Source: Pseudomonadota bacterium (lineage in GTDB: Bacteria; Pseudomonadota; Gammaproteobacteria; Burkholderiales; Burkholderiaceae_C). Taken from it: DNA of 38,403 nt. Location: positions 136 through 38,538 of the forward strand of contig JAFEEB010000004.1 of assembly GCA_018241325.1 (NCBI GenBank), read 5' to 3'. The position numbers were made by a program, and so were the translations under genes. Below are positions 16,070 to 23,492 of the stretch, one piece after another (within the stretch, counting starts at the first letter, position 1; the number at the start of each line of letters is the position of its first letter). Under the pieces are notes generated by a model, which ran no database searches, had not been told where the DNA came from, and saw only the letters and a list, made by a program, of their open reading frames with translations.

Positions 16070-16954
16070 TCAATTCGACGCGCGGGCGCGCTGCCGCGCC
16101 CAGGCATGGCGGCGCAGTGTGTCTTCGGCGCGCTTGAGCACCGGGGCATCGACCATGCGGCCGTCGAGCACGCACACGCCCCCGCCCGCCTCGCGCAAGG
16201 CCTGCTGCACGCGCAGCGCTTGCGCCACGGCGGCTTCATCGGGGTCGAACACGGCATGCAGCGGCGCCACCTGGGCGGGGTGGATGCACAGCTTGCCGCC
16301 AAAGCCCATTTGGTAAGCGCGCTCGGCGTCGTGCGTCATGCGCTCGGGGTTGCGCGTGTCCACGGTCACGCCGTCGATCGGCGCCGCAATACCTGCGCGG
16401 CGCGCGGCCAGCACGATGGCCATGCGGATCGGCAGCAGTTCGGCTTCATCGTCGCCACAGGCGATGCCGGCATCGACCTGAAAGTCGAGGTGGCCAAATG
16501 CCAGGCGCGCCACTTGCGGTGCGCTGGCCAGCGCTTCCACCGCGTCCAGCCCGGCCACGCTTTCCACCAGCGCCACCAGCGTGGCCTGCGCACCGGCCGA
16601 CTGGGCCACGGCATGCAGGGTTGCCGCGCTCTCGGCCTTGGGGACGACGGCGCCGGCGCAACCCTGCACCACCAGCGCAGCCAACGCACGCAGGTCGTCG
16701 GCAAACCAGGGCGTGCCCTCAGGGTTGATGCGCACCAGCACGCGCGCGCGCTGCGCGTCGTCCAGCCCGGCCACGGCCTGCGCCAGCGCGTCGCGCGCGG
16801 CAGGTTTGTCGGCGGGTGCCACAGCGTCTTCCCAATCGGCAATCACCACGTCGGCGCCGCTGGCCAGGGCCTTGGGCAAACGGGCGGGATGCGTGGCGGG
16901 CACGAACAGAAAGGAGCAGGCCCCTCGCACCAGATCAGACATGGTCGGTTTCAT
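16070..16954 (-). CDS. HpcH/HpaI aldolase, CitE-like CoA-ester lyase
   Basis: CitE-family TIM-barrel lyase of 294 residues. Members cleave citryl-, malyl-, citramalyl- or methylmalyl-CoA by retro-Claisen reaction. Seen are SFLFVPATHPARLPKAL, ADVVIADWEDAVAP, GAVVPKAESA, VALVESVAGLDA (metal-binding Glu) and LAFGHLDFQVDAG (metal-binding Asp). FGGKLCIHPAQVAPLHAVF is the usual C-terminal block. There is no CitF or CitD nearby, so this is a free-standing CoA-ester lyase and not citrate lyase. The ATG at 16954 has GAGG 8 bases upstream; the ATG at 16942 is an alternative. It is the last gene of the catabolic cluster, and citramalyl-CoA lyase would fit best (inference). Confidence 0.88.
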   Translation of the reverse strand: MKPTMSDLVRGACSFLFVPATHPARLPKALASGADVVIADWEDAVAPADKPAARDALAQAVAGLDDAQRARVLVRINPEGTPWFADDLRALAALVVQGCAGAVVPKAESAATLHAVAQSAGAQATLVALVESVAGLDAVEALASAPQVARLAFGHLDFQVDAGIACGDDEAELLPIRMAIVLAARRAGIAAPIDGVTVDTRNPERMTHDAERAYQMGFGGKLCIHPAQVAPLHAVFDPDEAAVAQALRVQQALREAGGGVCVLDGRMVDAPVLKRAEDTLRRHAWARQRARASN

Positions 16955-17009
16955 TGAAGCGGCCTCGGTTCGGGAGTCGCGCCATGCATCGGTCCGCGGC
17001 GAAAACACT

Positions 17010-17138
17010 CAAGAATCAGGGGGCCGCGGAGCAGGCCATGCCAGCGAACGCCGTGGCCGGACCTGCGCCGGCCACTGGCGTTGTCCCCCTCCCGAAGAGA
17101 GCGGGGGGAAGGCGCCGAAGGCGACTCAGGGGGGTCAT
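17010..17138. repeat. Dispersed single copy related to the 120-bp family A repeat
   Basis: GCCGCGGAGCAGGCCATG and the following stem region GCCGTGGCCGG...CCGGCCACTGGCG correspond to the units at 9831-10192. It ends in a GGGGGGAAGG...GACTCAGGGGGGTCAT module as other members do. It fills the gap between the binding-protein gene and the CitE-like gene. Confidence 0.75.
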
Positions 17139-17139
17139 C

Positions 17140-18138
17140 TCAATCGGCCGTCACGCCCGCGGCCTTGATGAGCTTGCCCCAGCGCGCGGTCTCGCTCTCC
17201 AGCAGCTTGCGCAGGCTCTCTGGCGTGGCTTTGTCGGGCGAGGCCAGATCGGAGCTGAGTTCGGCGATGCGCTTCTTCACGTTGTCGTCCTTCAGCGCCA
17301 CGTTCAGCGCCTTGTTCAACCGCTCGACGACCTCCTTGGGCGTGCCCTTGGGCGCGTACATGCCGTGCCACACCTTCAGGTCGAACCCCTTCAGGCCCTG
17401 CTCGTCCAGCGTGGGGATGTTGGGCATGGATGCCAGGCGCTGCAGCGTGGTGACGCCAAACACCTTGACGCGCTTGCCGTCCGCGATGACGGGCGCGGTC
17501 TGCGTGGTCTGGTCGCACAGCAGATCGACCTGGCCGCCCATCAGGTCGTTCATGGCCGGGCCGGCGCCCTTGTAGGGCACGGTGGTCAGCTTCACGCCGA
17601 CTTGCTGCATGAACAGCATGCCGCACAGCTGCGACACGGCGCCCGTGCCGGCGTTGGCCAGGGTCACCTTCTCGCCATTCTTCTTCACGTAGTCCAGCAG
17701 CTCGGGGAAGGTGCTGGCCGGAAAGTCCTTGCGCGACAGCAGGGTCATGGGCACGTCCAGCACCTGACCGATGTATTCAAAGTCCGTGAGCGGGTTGTAG
17801 GGCAGCTTCTTGTACAACGCCGGCGCCGTGGCCATGCCCATGTGGTGGATGAGGATGGTGTAGCCGTCGGGCTTGGCGCGCGCCACGCGTGCGGGGGCGA
17901 TGGTGCCGCCGGCGCCCACGGTGTTTTCCACGATCACGGTTTGCCCCAGCGACTGGCCCATGGGCACAGCCAGCACGCGCGCCACCACGTCGGTGGGGCC
18001 ACCGGCGCTGTAGGGCACGACCAGGGTGATGGGCTTGTCGGGCCAGGCGGCCTGCGCCGCGCCGGACAGGCCGAGGACCAGCAGGGCGCAGGCGCTGGCG
18101 ATGCGGCGGCTGAAGGGGGTGAAGGTACCGGGTGTCAT
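17140..18138 (-). CDS. Bug/TctC-family tripartite tricarboxylate transporter substrate-binding protein
   Basis: Periplasmic binding protein of 332 residues. A signal peptide ends near Ala30 (SGAAQA|AWPDKP). The mature start WPDKPITLVVPYSAGGPTD is the Bug signature that binds carboxylates through main-chain contacts and two waters. AGGTIAPARVARAKPDGYT and VPYKGAGPAMNDLMGGQVD are also family blocks. No TctA or TctB membrane genes are present, as is common for the expanded Bug families of Burkholderiales. Its position 58 bases downstream of the MmgE/PrpD gene suggests it captures the substrate of this pathway. Confidence 0.93.
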   Translation of the reverse strand: MTPGTFTPFSRRIASACALLVLGLSGAAQAAWPDKPITLVVPYSAGGPTDVVARVLAVPMGQSLGQTVIVENTVGAGGTIAPARVARAKPDGYTILIHHMGMATAPALYKKLPYNPLTDFEYIGQVLDVPMTLLSRKDFPASTFPELLDYVKKNGEKVTLANAGTGAVSQLCGMLFMQQVGVKLTTVPYKGAGPAMNDLMGGQVDLLCDQTTQTAPVIADGKRVKVFGVTTLQRLASMPNIPTLDEQGLKGFDLKVWHGMYAPKGTPKEVVERLNKALNVALKDDNVKKRIAELSSDLASPDKATPESLRKLLESETARWGKLIKAAGVTAD

Positions 18139-18196
18139 ATGTCTCCTGGGGTGGTGGTGGTGTTGGGGTGAATTCGGGTGTGTGGCGGCGCGGCGC

Positions 18197-19570
18197 TCAG
18201 CGGCTGGCGGCCAGCAGGGTGGCGACCCGCGGCCACTGCGCCACCTGCCACAGCGCGGCTACGGCGCTTTCCGCCTGGGCCGCGCTCACCGCGCCGCCAT
18301 AGGCCGCCAGGCGCAGCGCCTTGGCTTCGATTTCTGCGCGCGAGAGGGTGTTTCCGGGGTCGCCTTTGGGCTCATCGACGCGGCCGTGCAGCTCGCGCCC
18401 ATCGGCGGTCGTGACCGTGACCTTGCCAATCCAGCGCTGCGGGTAAGCGGCGTCCACCTCGGGGTCGAGCACCATGCGCACTTTCTCGCGCAGGGCCACT
18501 GTGTCCGGCGCCAGGTAGTCGGCGTCGAACTCCGTCAAACCCGCATCGCCAAAGCGCGCGGCCAGGGCCAGAACGGTGCCCATCGAGAACTTGCTCTGGT
18601 GCACGGTGCTGGGCGATACCACGGGGCCCAGCACGTCGATGGCGCCCTGGTGCACATGGCAGGTGACCTGAGCAATGTCGTTTGGCTTGAGGGCGTGCTC
18701 GCGCATCACCTGCAGCAGGGCGTCGGCGGCGGGGTGGGTGTGGCGGCACGAGGCATGCCATTTGAAGGAAGTTTCGGCCGTGGCCCAGCGCGTGCCGAGG
18801 CCGTCGGTCAGTCTGGCCGGGTCGGCATCGCTGGACATGCCGGCGGCCATGCCTTGCGCGCCGGTGAAGATGTCGTGCGCGCCAGTCACGCCGTCTTGCG
18901 CCAGACAGGCCGCCATCAGCCCCGCAGCCGCTGCGTGCGCGGTGTGCAGCTGCTTGCTGTCGGCGCCGCTGCGCAAAAACTCCCACAGCCCCGCCGACTG
19001 TGTGCCGGCCGAGCCGAAGGCGTGCTGCATCTGCGCCGGCGTCAGCTTCAAGAGGCGGCCCACGGCGGCGGCCGCCGCCAGCGTGCCGGCCGTGGCCGTG
19101 GTGTGGAAGATCTTGTAATGGCTGCGGCCCAGGAACTCGCCCACGCGGATGCCGACCTCGTAGCCCGCGACGCAGGCCGCCATGAGTTCGGCGCCGCTGG
19201 CGCCGATGCTTTGCGCGACGGCCAGCGCGGGCGGAAACACCACGGCCGCGGGGTGGAACACCGAGCCGTTGTGCACGTCGTCCTGCTCGGCGAAATGCGA
19301 GGCGGCGGCATTGGCCAGCGCCGCCATCATGGGCGAGCTGGTGGCGCCCTGCGCAATGACCTCGCTCGGGCCGGAGGCCGGCCCCTGCGACAGCGCAAAG
19401 CGCGTGATGCTGGCGACGGGCCGCGCCCGGCAGCCGGCCAGCACCGAGCCGAACCAATCGACCCACAGGTCTTCGGCGCGGCGCTGCACGGGCTCGGGTA
19501 CATCGCTCCATTGGAGCTGGGCGGCGAACTGGGCCAGGGGGTGGATGGTGGCTTGGGTTTCTTGCTTCAT
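18197..19570 (-). CDS. MmgE/PrpD family protein
   Basis: Protein of 457 residues of the MmgE/PrpD fold, which includes 2-methylcitrate dehydratase, cis-aconitate decarboxylase and iminodisuccinate epimerase. Visible blocks are DLWVDWFGSVLAGCRARPV, SHFAEQDDVHNGSVFHPAAV, ELMAACVAGYEVGIRVGEF, FHTTATAGTLAAAAAVGRLL, KWHASCRHTHPAADALL and QSKFSMGTVLALAARFGD. The start at 19570 has GGAG 6 bases upstream and is preferred over the ATG at 19582. No prpB or prpC lies nearby, so methylcitrate dehydratase is not implied. The cluster context points to a branched or unsaturated dicarboxylate; its exact reaction cannot be fixed from sequence. Confidence 0.88.
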   Translation of the reverse strand: MKQETQATIHPLAQFAAQLQWSDVPEPVQRRAEDLWVDWFGSVLAGCRARPVASITRFALSQGPASGPSEVIAQGATSSPMMAALANAAASHFAEQDDVHNGSVFHPAAVVFPPALAVAQSIGASGAELMAACVAGYEVGIRVGEFLGRSHYKIFHTTATAGTLAAAAAVGRLLKLTPAQMQHAFGSAGTQSAGLWEFLRSGADSKQLHTAHAAAAGLMAACLAQDGVTGAHDIFTGAQGMAAGMSSDADPARLTDGLGTRWATAETSFKWHASCRHTHPAADALLQVMREHALKPNDIAQVTCHVHQGAIDVLGPVVSPSTVHQSKFSMGTVLALAARFGDAGLTEFDADYLAPDTVALREKVRMVLDPEVDAAYPQRWIGKVTVTTADGRELHGRVDEPKGDPGNTLSRAEIEAKALRLAAYGGAVSAAQAESAVAALWQVAQWPRVATLLAASR

Positions 19571-19590
19571 TTCGGACTCCATGGCAGGCG

Positions 19591-19622
19591 GGTCAAGCGC
19601 CGGCAGCTATCTTTTTGAAAAT
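19591..19622. repeat. Dispersed repeat family B, copy 4
   Basis: TCAAGCGCCGGCAGCTAT followed by an AT-rich edge lies about 20 bases upstream of the MmgE/PrpD start. It may influence that gene's leader. Confidence 0.6.
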
Positions 19623-19641
19623 GGTTGCCTTGTGCGAGCGG

Positions 19642-19738
19642 CCCCTCACCCCTCCCTCTCCCCAAAGGGGCGAGGGCGACCGGCCGGCTGTGGTTTTCAC
19701 TCCCTCTCCCTCTGGGAGAGGGCGGGGGTGAGGGCGGG
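19642..19738. repeat. Dispersed repeat family C, inverted pair
   Basis: CCCTCACCCCTCCCTCTCCC and the facing GGGAGAGGGCGGGGGTGAGGG form an imperfect 24-bp inverted pair, with an inner CCCCAAAGGGG stem. The same module recurs at 30859, 32978, 33062, 33139 and 36396. It occupies the gap between the CoA-transferase end and family B copy 4. Confidence 0.75.
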
Positions 19739-19754
19739 CTACGGTGCTCATCGG

Positions 19755-20936
19755 TCAAATCGCCTGCGGCGCCTGCAGCGCGTCGATTTGCTCCGCCGTC
19801 CACCCCAGCTCGGCCAGGATGGCGGCGTTGTGCTGGCCCACGGCGGGCACCGCGTCCATGCGGTAATCAAAGGCACTGTTCACGCCCGGCGGCAGCAGGG
19901 CCGGCACCTCGCCGGCGGGCGTGGCCACGCTGCGCCAGCGCCCGCGCGCCTTGAGCTGCGGGTGCGCCCACAGGTCTGCCATGTCGTTCACGCGGGCGTT
20001 GGCGATGCCGGCCGCATCCAGGCGCTCGACCACCTGGGCGGCGGTCATGGACGCAAAGATCTCCAGGATCAGCTGTTCCAGCTCGGCGCGGTGCTGGTTG
20101 CGCAGCGCGTTGGAATAGAAGCGCGCATCCACCGCCACCTCGGGGCGCTGCAGCACGCCGTCGCAAAACGCCTTCCATTCGCGCTCGTTCTGCAGGCCCA
20201 GCATCACGGTGCCGCCGTCTCCGGCGGTGAACGGCCCATAGGGGTAGATGCTGGCGTGCGATGCGCCGGTGCGCGGCGGTGGCGGCGCGCCGTCAAACGC
20301 GTAGTACAGCGGGTAGCCCATCCACTCGCCCATGGCTTCGAGCATCGACACGTCGATATGGCTGCCCTCCCCCGTCTTGCCGCGCAGCAGCAGGGCCGAG
20401 AGGATGTTGGTATAGGCATACATGCCGGCGGCGATGTCGGCCACCGAGATGCCGGATTTGCTGGGCGTCTCGGGCGTGCCGGTGACGGACAGGAAGCCCG
20501 CCTCGCTCTGGATCAAGAGGTCATAGGCCTTCTTGTCGCGGTACGGCCCGTCGGCGCCGTAGCCCGAGATGTCGCAGACGATGAGCCTGGGGTTGTGCTC
20601 TTTCAGCGCCTCATACGACAGCCCCATGCGCGCGGCCGCGCCGGGCGCCAGGTTTTGCACCAGCACGTCGGCGGTCTTCAAGAGCTGCAGCAGCGCCTCT
20701 TTCGCCCGGGGCTGCTTCACGTCCAGCGCCAGGCTTTCCTTGCTGCGATTGATCCAGGTGAAGTGCGACGACTGGCCGTGCACGCGCTGGTCGTAGCCGC
20801 GCGCGAAGTCGCCGCTGCCGGGGCGTTCGACCTTGATCACGCGCGCGCCCAGGTCGGCGAGCTGGCGTGTGCAGAAAGGGGCGGCGACGGCGTGTTCTAG
20901 AGAGACGACGGTGATGCCGTCGAGGGGTCGGGGCAT
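19755..20936 (-). CDS. Family III (CaiB/BaiF) CoA-transferase
   Basis: A 393-residue CoA-transferase of the formyl-CoA transferase/CaiB type, transferring CoA between acyl groups through an enzyme-bound aspartyl mixed anhydride. Seen are the start RPLDGITVVSLEHAVAAPFC, LADLGARVIKVERPGSGDFA, the catalytic Asp139 in KKAYDLLIQSEAG, and the late VNDMADLWAHPQLKARGRW. The mid-region LLRGKTGEGSHIDVSMLEAM is family-typical. It would activate a carboxylic acid with CoA from succinyl-CoA or acetyl-CoA (inference). It lies between the acyl-CoA dehydrogenase and MmgE/PrpD genes, each gap being filled by repeats. Confidence 0.93.
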   Translation of the reverse strand: MPRPLDGITVVSLEHAVAAPFCTRQLADLGARVIKVERPGSGDFARGYDQRVHGQSSHFTWINRSKESLALDVKQPRAKEALLQLLKTADVLVQNLAPGAAARMGLSYEALKEHNPRLIVCDISGYGADGPYRDKKAYDLLIQSEAGFLSVTGTPETPSKSGISVADIAAGMYAYTNILSALLLRGKTGEGSHIDVSMLEAMGEWMGYPLYYAFDGAPPPPRTGASHASIYPYGPFTAGDGGTVMLGLQNEREWKAFCDGVLQRPEVAVDARFYSNALRNQHRAELEQLILEIFASMTAAQVVERLDAAGIANARVNDMADLWAHPQLKARGRWRSVATPAGEVPALLPPGVNSAFDYRMDAVPAVGQHNAAILAELGWTAEQIDALQAPQAI

Positions 20937-20958
20937 GGATGACTCCGTTTCATCAAAA

Positions 20959-21112
20959 CAGCCGGACGCAGAGGACGCAAAAAGAACGCAAAGGACGCAA
21001 AAAATTCAAGCATTGAATGAAGGATTGAAAACACGCATGGCGTTGCCGATACCCTCATGCAAATGATTTTTTGCGTGTTTTGCGAAACCTTTGCGTCCTC
21101 TGCGTCCGGCTG
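20959..21112. repeat. Long inverted repeat, family E (CGCAGAGGACGCAAA)
   Basis: A perfect 23-base inverted repeat (20959-20981 and 21090-21112, core GCCGGACGCAGAGGACGC) encloses further facing CGCAAAAAAT segments. It fills the 194-base gap between the acyl-CoA dehydrogenase stop and the CoA-transferase start. Similar GACGCAGAGGACGCAAAG strings are known to me as dispersed intergenic repeats in proteobacteria. No T-tract defines it as a terminator. Confidence 0.85.
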
Positions 21113-21130
21113 CTTGAGGTTTGCCTTCAT

Positions 21131-22381
21131 TCAGAACGAGCGCGGCAGGCCCAGGATGTGCTCGGCCACGTAGGAATAGATCAGGTTGGTCGAGATCGGC
21201 GCCACCTGGTACAGACGCGTCTCGCGGAACTTGCGCTCCACGTCGTATTCGCAGGCAAAGCCAAAGCCGCCGTGGAACTGCAGGCAGGCGTTGGCCGCCT
21301 CCCACGACGCCTTGGCCGCCAGGTACTTGGCCATGTTGGCCTGGGCGCCCATGCTCTCGTGCCTGTCGAACAGCTCGCAGGCCTTCCAGCGCATCAGGTT
21401 CGCGGCCTCGACCTCGATGAAGGCGTCGGCGATCGGGAACTGCACGCCCTGGTTCTGGCCGATGGGACGGCCGAACACCTGGCGGTCCTTCACATAGTTG
21501 GTCACGCGGTCCAGGAACCAGTAGCCGTCGCCAATGCACTCGGCTGCGATCAGCGTGCGCTCGGCGTTCAGGCCGTCCAGGATGTACTTGAAACCCTTGC
21601 CCTCTTCGCCGATCAGGTTCTCCTCGGGGATCTCCAGGTTCTCGAAGAACAGCTCGTTGGTCTCGTGGTTCACCATGTTGAGAATGGGGCGCACGGTCAT
21701 GCCCGGCTTTTTGCCGCTGGGCCGCCCCGAGGCAAAAACGGCCCCCTCGGGGGGCAGCGACCCTTGCGCAGCAGGGGAGCGTGGGGGCAATCCTTGGGCT
21801 TCGCGCAGGTCCACCATGAAGATGGACATGCCCTCGCTCTTCTTCGTCACCTCGGCCAGCGGCGTGGTGCGCGCCAGCAAAATCATCCAGTCGCTGTGCT
21901 GGATGCGGCTGATCCACACCTTTTGGCCGTTGACGACGTAGCGGCCGTCCTTCTTCACCGCCGTGGTCTTGATCTTGGTGGTGTCGGTGCCGGTGCTGGG
22001 CTCGGTCACGCCCATGGACTGCAAGCGCCATTCGCCGCTGGCGATCTTCGGCAGGTATTTCTCCTTCTGCGCCTGGCTGCCGTGCCGCAGCAGCGTGCCC
22101 ATGTTGTACATCTGGCCATGGCAGGCGCCGGAGTTACCGCCCGCGCGGTTGATCTCTTCCATGATCACGCTGGCCTCGGTCAGGCCCAGGCCGCTGCCGC
22201 CGTACTCATGCGGGATCAGCGCCGCCATCCAGCCCGCTTTTGTCAGCGCATCGACGAACTCGGCCGGGTAGGCGCGCTGCTCGTCCACCTTGCGGAAATA
22301 CTCGTCGGGGAACTCGGCGCACAGCGCACGGATGGCGTCGCGGATTTCGGGGTAATTGTTGGAGCTGGTGTGCTGGATCAT
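21131..22381 (-). CDS. Acyl-CoA dehydrogenase with in-frame repeat insertion
   Basis: FAD-dependent acyl-CoA dehydrogenase of 416 residues. Family blocks are LIPHEYGGSGLGLTEASVIM, MGVTEPSTGTDTTKIKTTA (FAD/substrate loop), DGRYVVNGQKVWISRIQHSD, NHETNELFFENLEIPEENLI and the C-terminal QFHGGFGFACEYDVERKFR. The Glu in CEYD (about residue 378) corresponds to the medium-chain catalytic base. Between MVDLREA and GMTVRP, at about residues 195-223, 29 extra residues rich in Pro, Gly and Ser replace a two-residue turn. They are encoded by a dispersed repeat (21712-21800). The reading frame is preserved, so the enzyme may still fold. The ATG at 22381 matches MIQHTSS; the frame is open 14 codons further without support. 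Context suggests a branched dicarboxyl-CoA substrate. Confidence 0.9.
   Translation of the reverse strand: MIQHTSSNNYPEIRDAIRALCAEFPDEYFRKVDEQRAYPAEFVDALTKAGWMAALIPHEYGGSGLGLTEASVIMEEINRAGGNSGACHGQMYNMGTLLRHGSQAQKEKYLPKIASGEWRLQSMGVTEPSTGTDTTKIKTTAVKKDGRYVVNGQKVWISRIQHSDWMILLARTTPLAEVTKKSEGMSIFMVDLREAQGLPPRSPAAQGSLPPEGAVFASGRPSGKKPGMTVRPILNMVNHETNELFFENLEIPEENLIGEEGKGFKYILDGLNAERTLIAAECIGDGYWFLDRVTNYVKDRQVFGRPIGQNQGVQFPIADAFIEVEAANLMRWKACELFDRHESMGAQANMAKYLAAKASWEAANACLQFHGGFGFACEYDVERKFRETRLYQVAPISTNLIYSYVAEHILGLPRSF
21712..21800. repeat. Repeat element (family D) inserted inside the acyl-CoA dehydrogenase gene
   Basis: GGGCCGCCCCGAGG, GGCCCCCTCGGGGGGCAGCG and a trailing GGGGAGCGTGGGGG are the hallmarks of a Comamonadaceae intergenic repeat. 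The end of family A copy 3 (10146-10195) has the same layout. Boundaries are estimated from where the protein stops resembling its family. Confidence 0.75.
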
Positions 22382-22400
22382 TGAAAGTGTTTTTTGCCTG

Positions 22401-22441
22401 CAGCGCTTGATGGTCAAGCGCAAGCAGCTATTGTTTTAAGA
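22401..22441. repeat. Dispersed repeat family B, copy 5 (contains the hydratase stop codon)
   Basis: CAGCGCTTGATGGTCAAGCG and CAAGCAGCTATTGTTTTAAG form a nearly full element between hydratase and acyl-CoA dehydrogenase genes. The TAG stop of the hydratase (complement of 22428-22430) is the TAG in the ATAGCTGCTTGCG motif of the repeat. Confidence 0.7.
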
Positions 22442-23333
22442 GCATCCAAGCCAGCGTCGCCATGCCCTGCATGGTGAGCCAGCCCTCGTGGTCCTGGGCC
22501 CAAAGCTCCACGGCCCTGCCATCGCCCGACGGTTTGCCGTGCACGCTGAAGGGGTGCAGATCAAACGTGGGGCGCACGGCGCGAAACTCAAAGCGCGCCA
22601 CCGGCGCCTGCGGCAGCTGGCGGCGTAGCAGGTCCAGCAGCAGCGTGGCGATCAGCGGGCCGTGCACGATCAGGCCGGGATAGCCCTCGACCTCGGTGAC
22701 GTACTTGCGGTCGTAGTGGATGCGGTGGCCGTTGAAGGTGAGCGCCGAGTAGCGAAACAGCAGCACGTCGTCCGGCGTGATGCCGCGCGACCAGGCGGCC
22801 TGGCCGTCGAGCGGCGGCTTTTGCGGCTGCGGCGGCGCGTCACCCGGCTGTGCCGCGCTGCGGTAGACGATGTCGTGCTCCTCCGTCAGCGCCAGACCCT
22901 GCGCGTTCGAGAAGCGATGCTCCACCAGCACGAACAGCAGCTCGCCCGTGCGGCCCACCTTGTGCTTGACCGACTGGATGGTGGAAGTGCGCTCCACGTC
23001 CTGGCCCACCTGCAGCGGGTTGCCCACCTCCCAGCGAAATCGCCCCCCCGCCCACATGCGCCGCGGCAGCGGCACGGGCGGCAGAAAGCCGCCGCGCCTG
23101 GGGTGGCCGTCGGCGCCGATTTCACTTTGGCGCGCATGCGGCAGAAAGTACAGCCAGTGCCACAGCGGCGGTACGGTGGTACCCGGCCCGGGCTGCGGAT
23201 CGTCGCGGTCCAGCGTGGCCGCCAGCGCGCGCACCGGCGCGGCGGTGAGGGTGTCGCGCGTGGTCTCGCTCCTGCCCTGCCAGGATTGCAGGTGGGCCAG
23301 CGTGGCGGCGTCGAGCGTGGGGGTTTGCGTCAT
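22428..23333 (-). CDS. MaoC-like/FAS1-type hydratase (mesaconyl-C4-CoA hydratase-like)
   Basis: Double-hotdog protein of 301 residues, related to mesaconyl-C4-CoA hydratase and the itaconyl-CoA hydratase group. The N-terminal half contains PPLWHWLYFLPHARQSEIG and RMWAGGRFRWEVGNPLQVGQ. The C-terminal hotdog carries FRYSALTFNGHRIHYDRKYV and EVEGYPGLIVHGPLIATLLL, with the catalytic-type Asp/His region. The start at 23333 is chosen over the ATG at 23342. The stop codon lies in a family B repeat. It is the first enzyme gene after the LysR gene. Hydration of itaconyl- or mesaconyl-CoA to citramalyl-CoA would hand its product to the CitE-like lyase (inference). Confidence 0.85.
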   Translation of the reverse strand: MTQTPTLDAATLAHLQSWQGRSETTRDTLTAAPVRALAATLDRDDPQPGPGTTVPPLWHWLYFLPHARQSEIGADGHPRRGGFLPPVPLPRRMWAGGRFRWEVGNPLQVGQDVERTSTIQSVKHKVGRTGELLFVLVEHRFSNAQGLALTEEHDIVYRSAAQPGDAPPQPQKPPLDGQAAWSRGITPDDVLLFRYSALTFNGHRIHYDRKYVTEVEGYPGLIVHGPLIATLLLDLLRRQLPQAPVARFEFRAVRPTFDLHPFSVHGKPSGDGRAVELWAQDHEGWLTMQGMATLAWMLLKQ

Positions 23334-23492
23334 GCCTGCCATCTTCGGCGCTGACGCGTCACGGCGCAATCGCTGTTTGTGAAAGCGCCTCTTTCGCGTT
23401 CATGAAGTCCCCCTGCCGGGCCGCCCGCTGTCGTGCAGCCAAGGCCGGCACCGGGATCGAGAACAGGCGCGTGACGATGGGCGCCGATGGGG

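Noticed and set aside
16070-16954. Citrate lyase beta subunit
   Set aside because: No citD, citF, citC or citG genes are present, and the product fits the free-standing CoA-ester lyase group of the family better.
18197-19570. 2-Methylcitrate dehydratase PrpD of a methylcitrate cycle
   Set aside because: prpB, prpC and acnD/prpF are absent, and the neighbours are CoA-dependent enzymes of another pathway.
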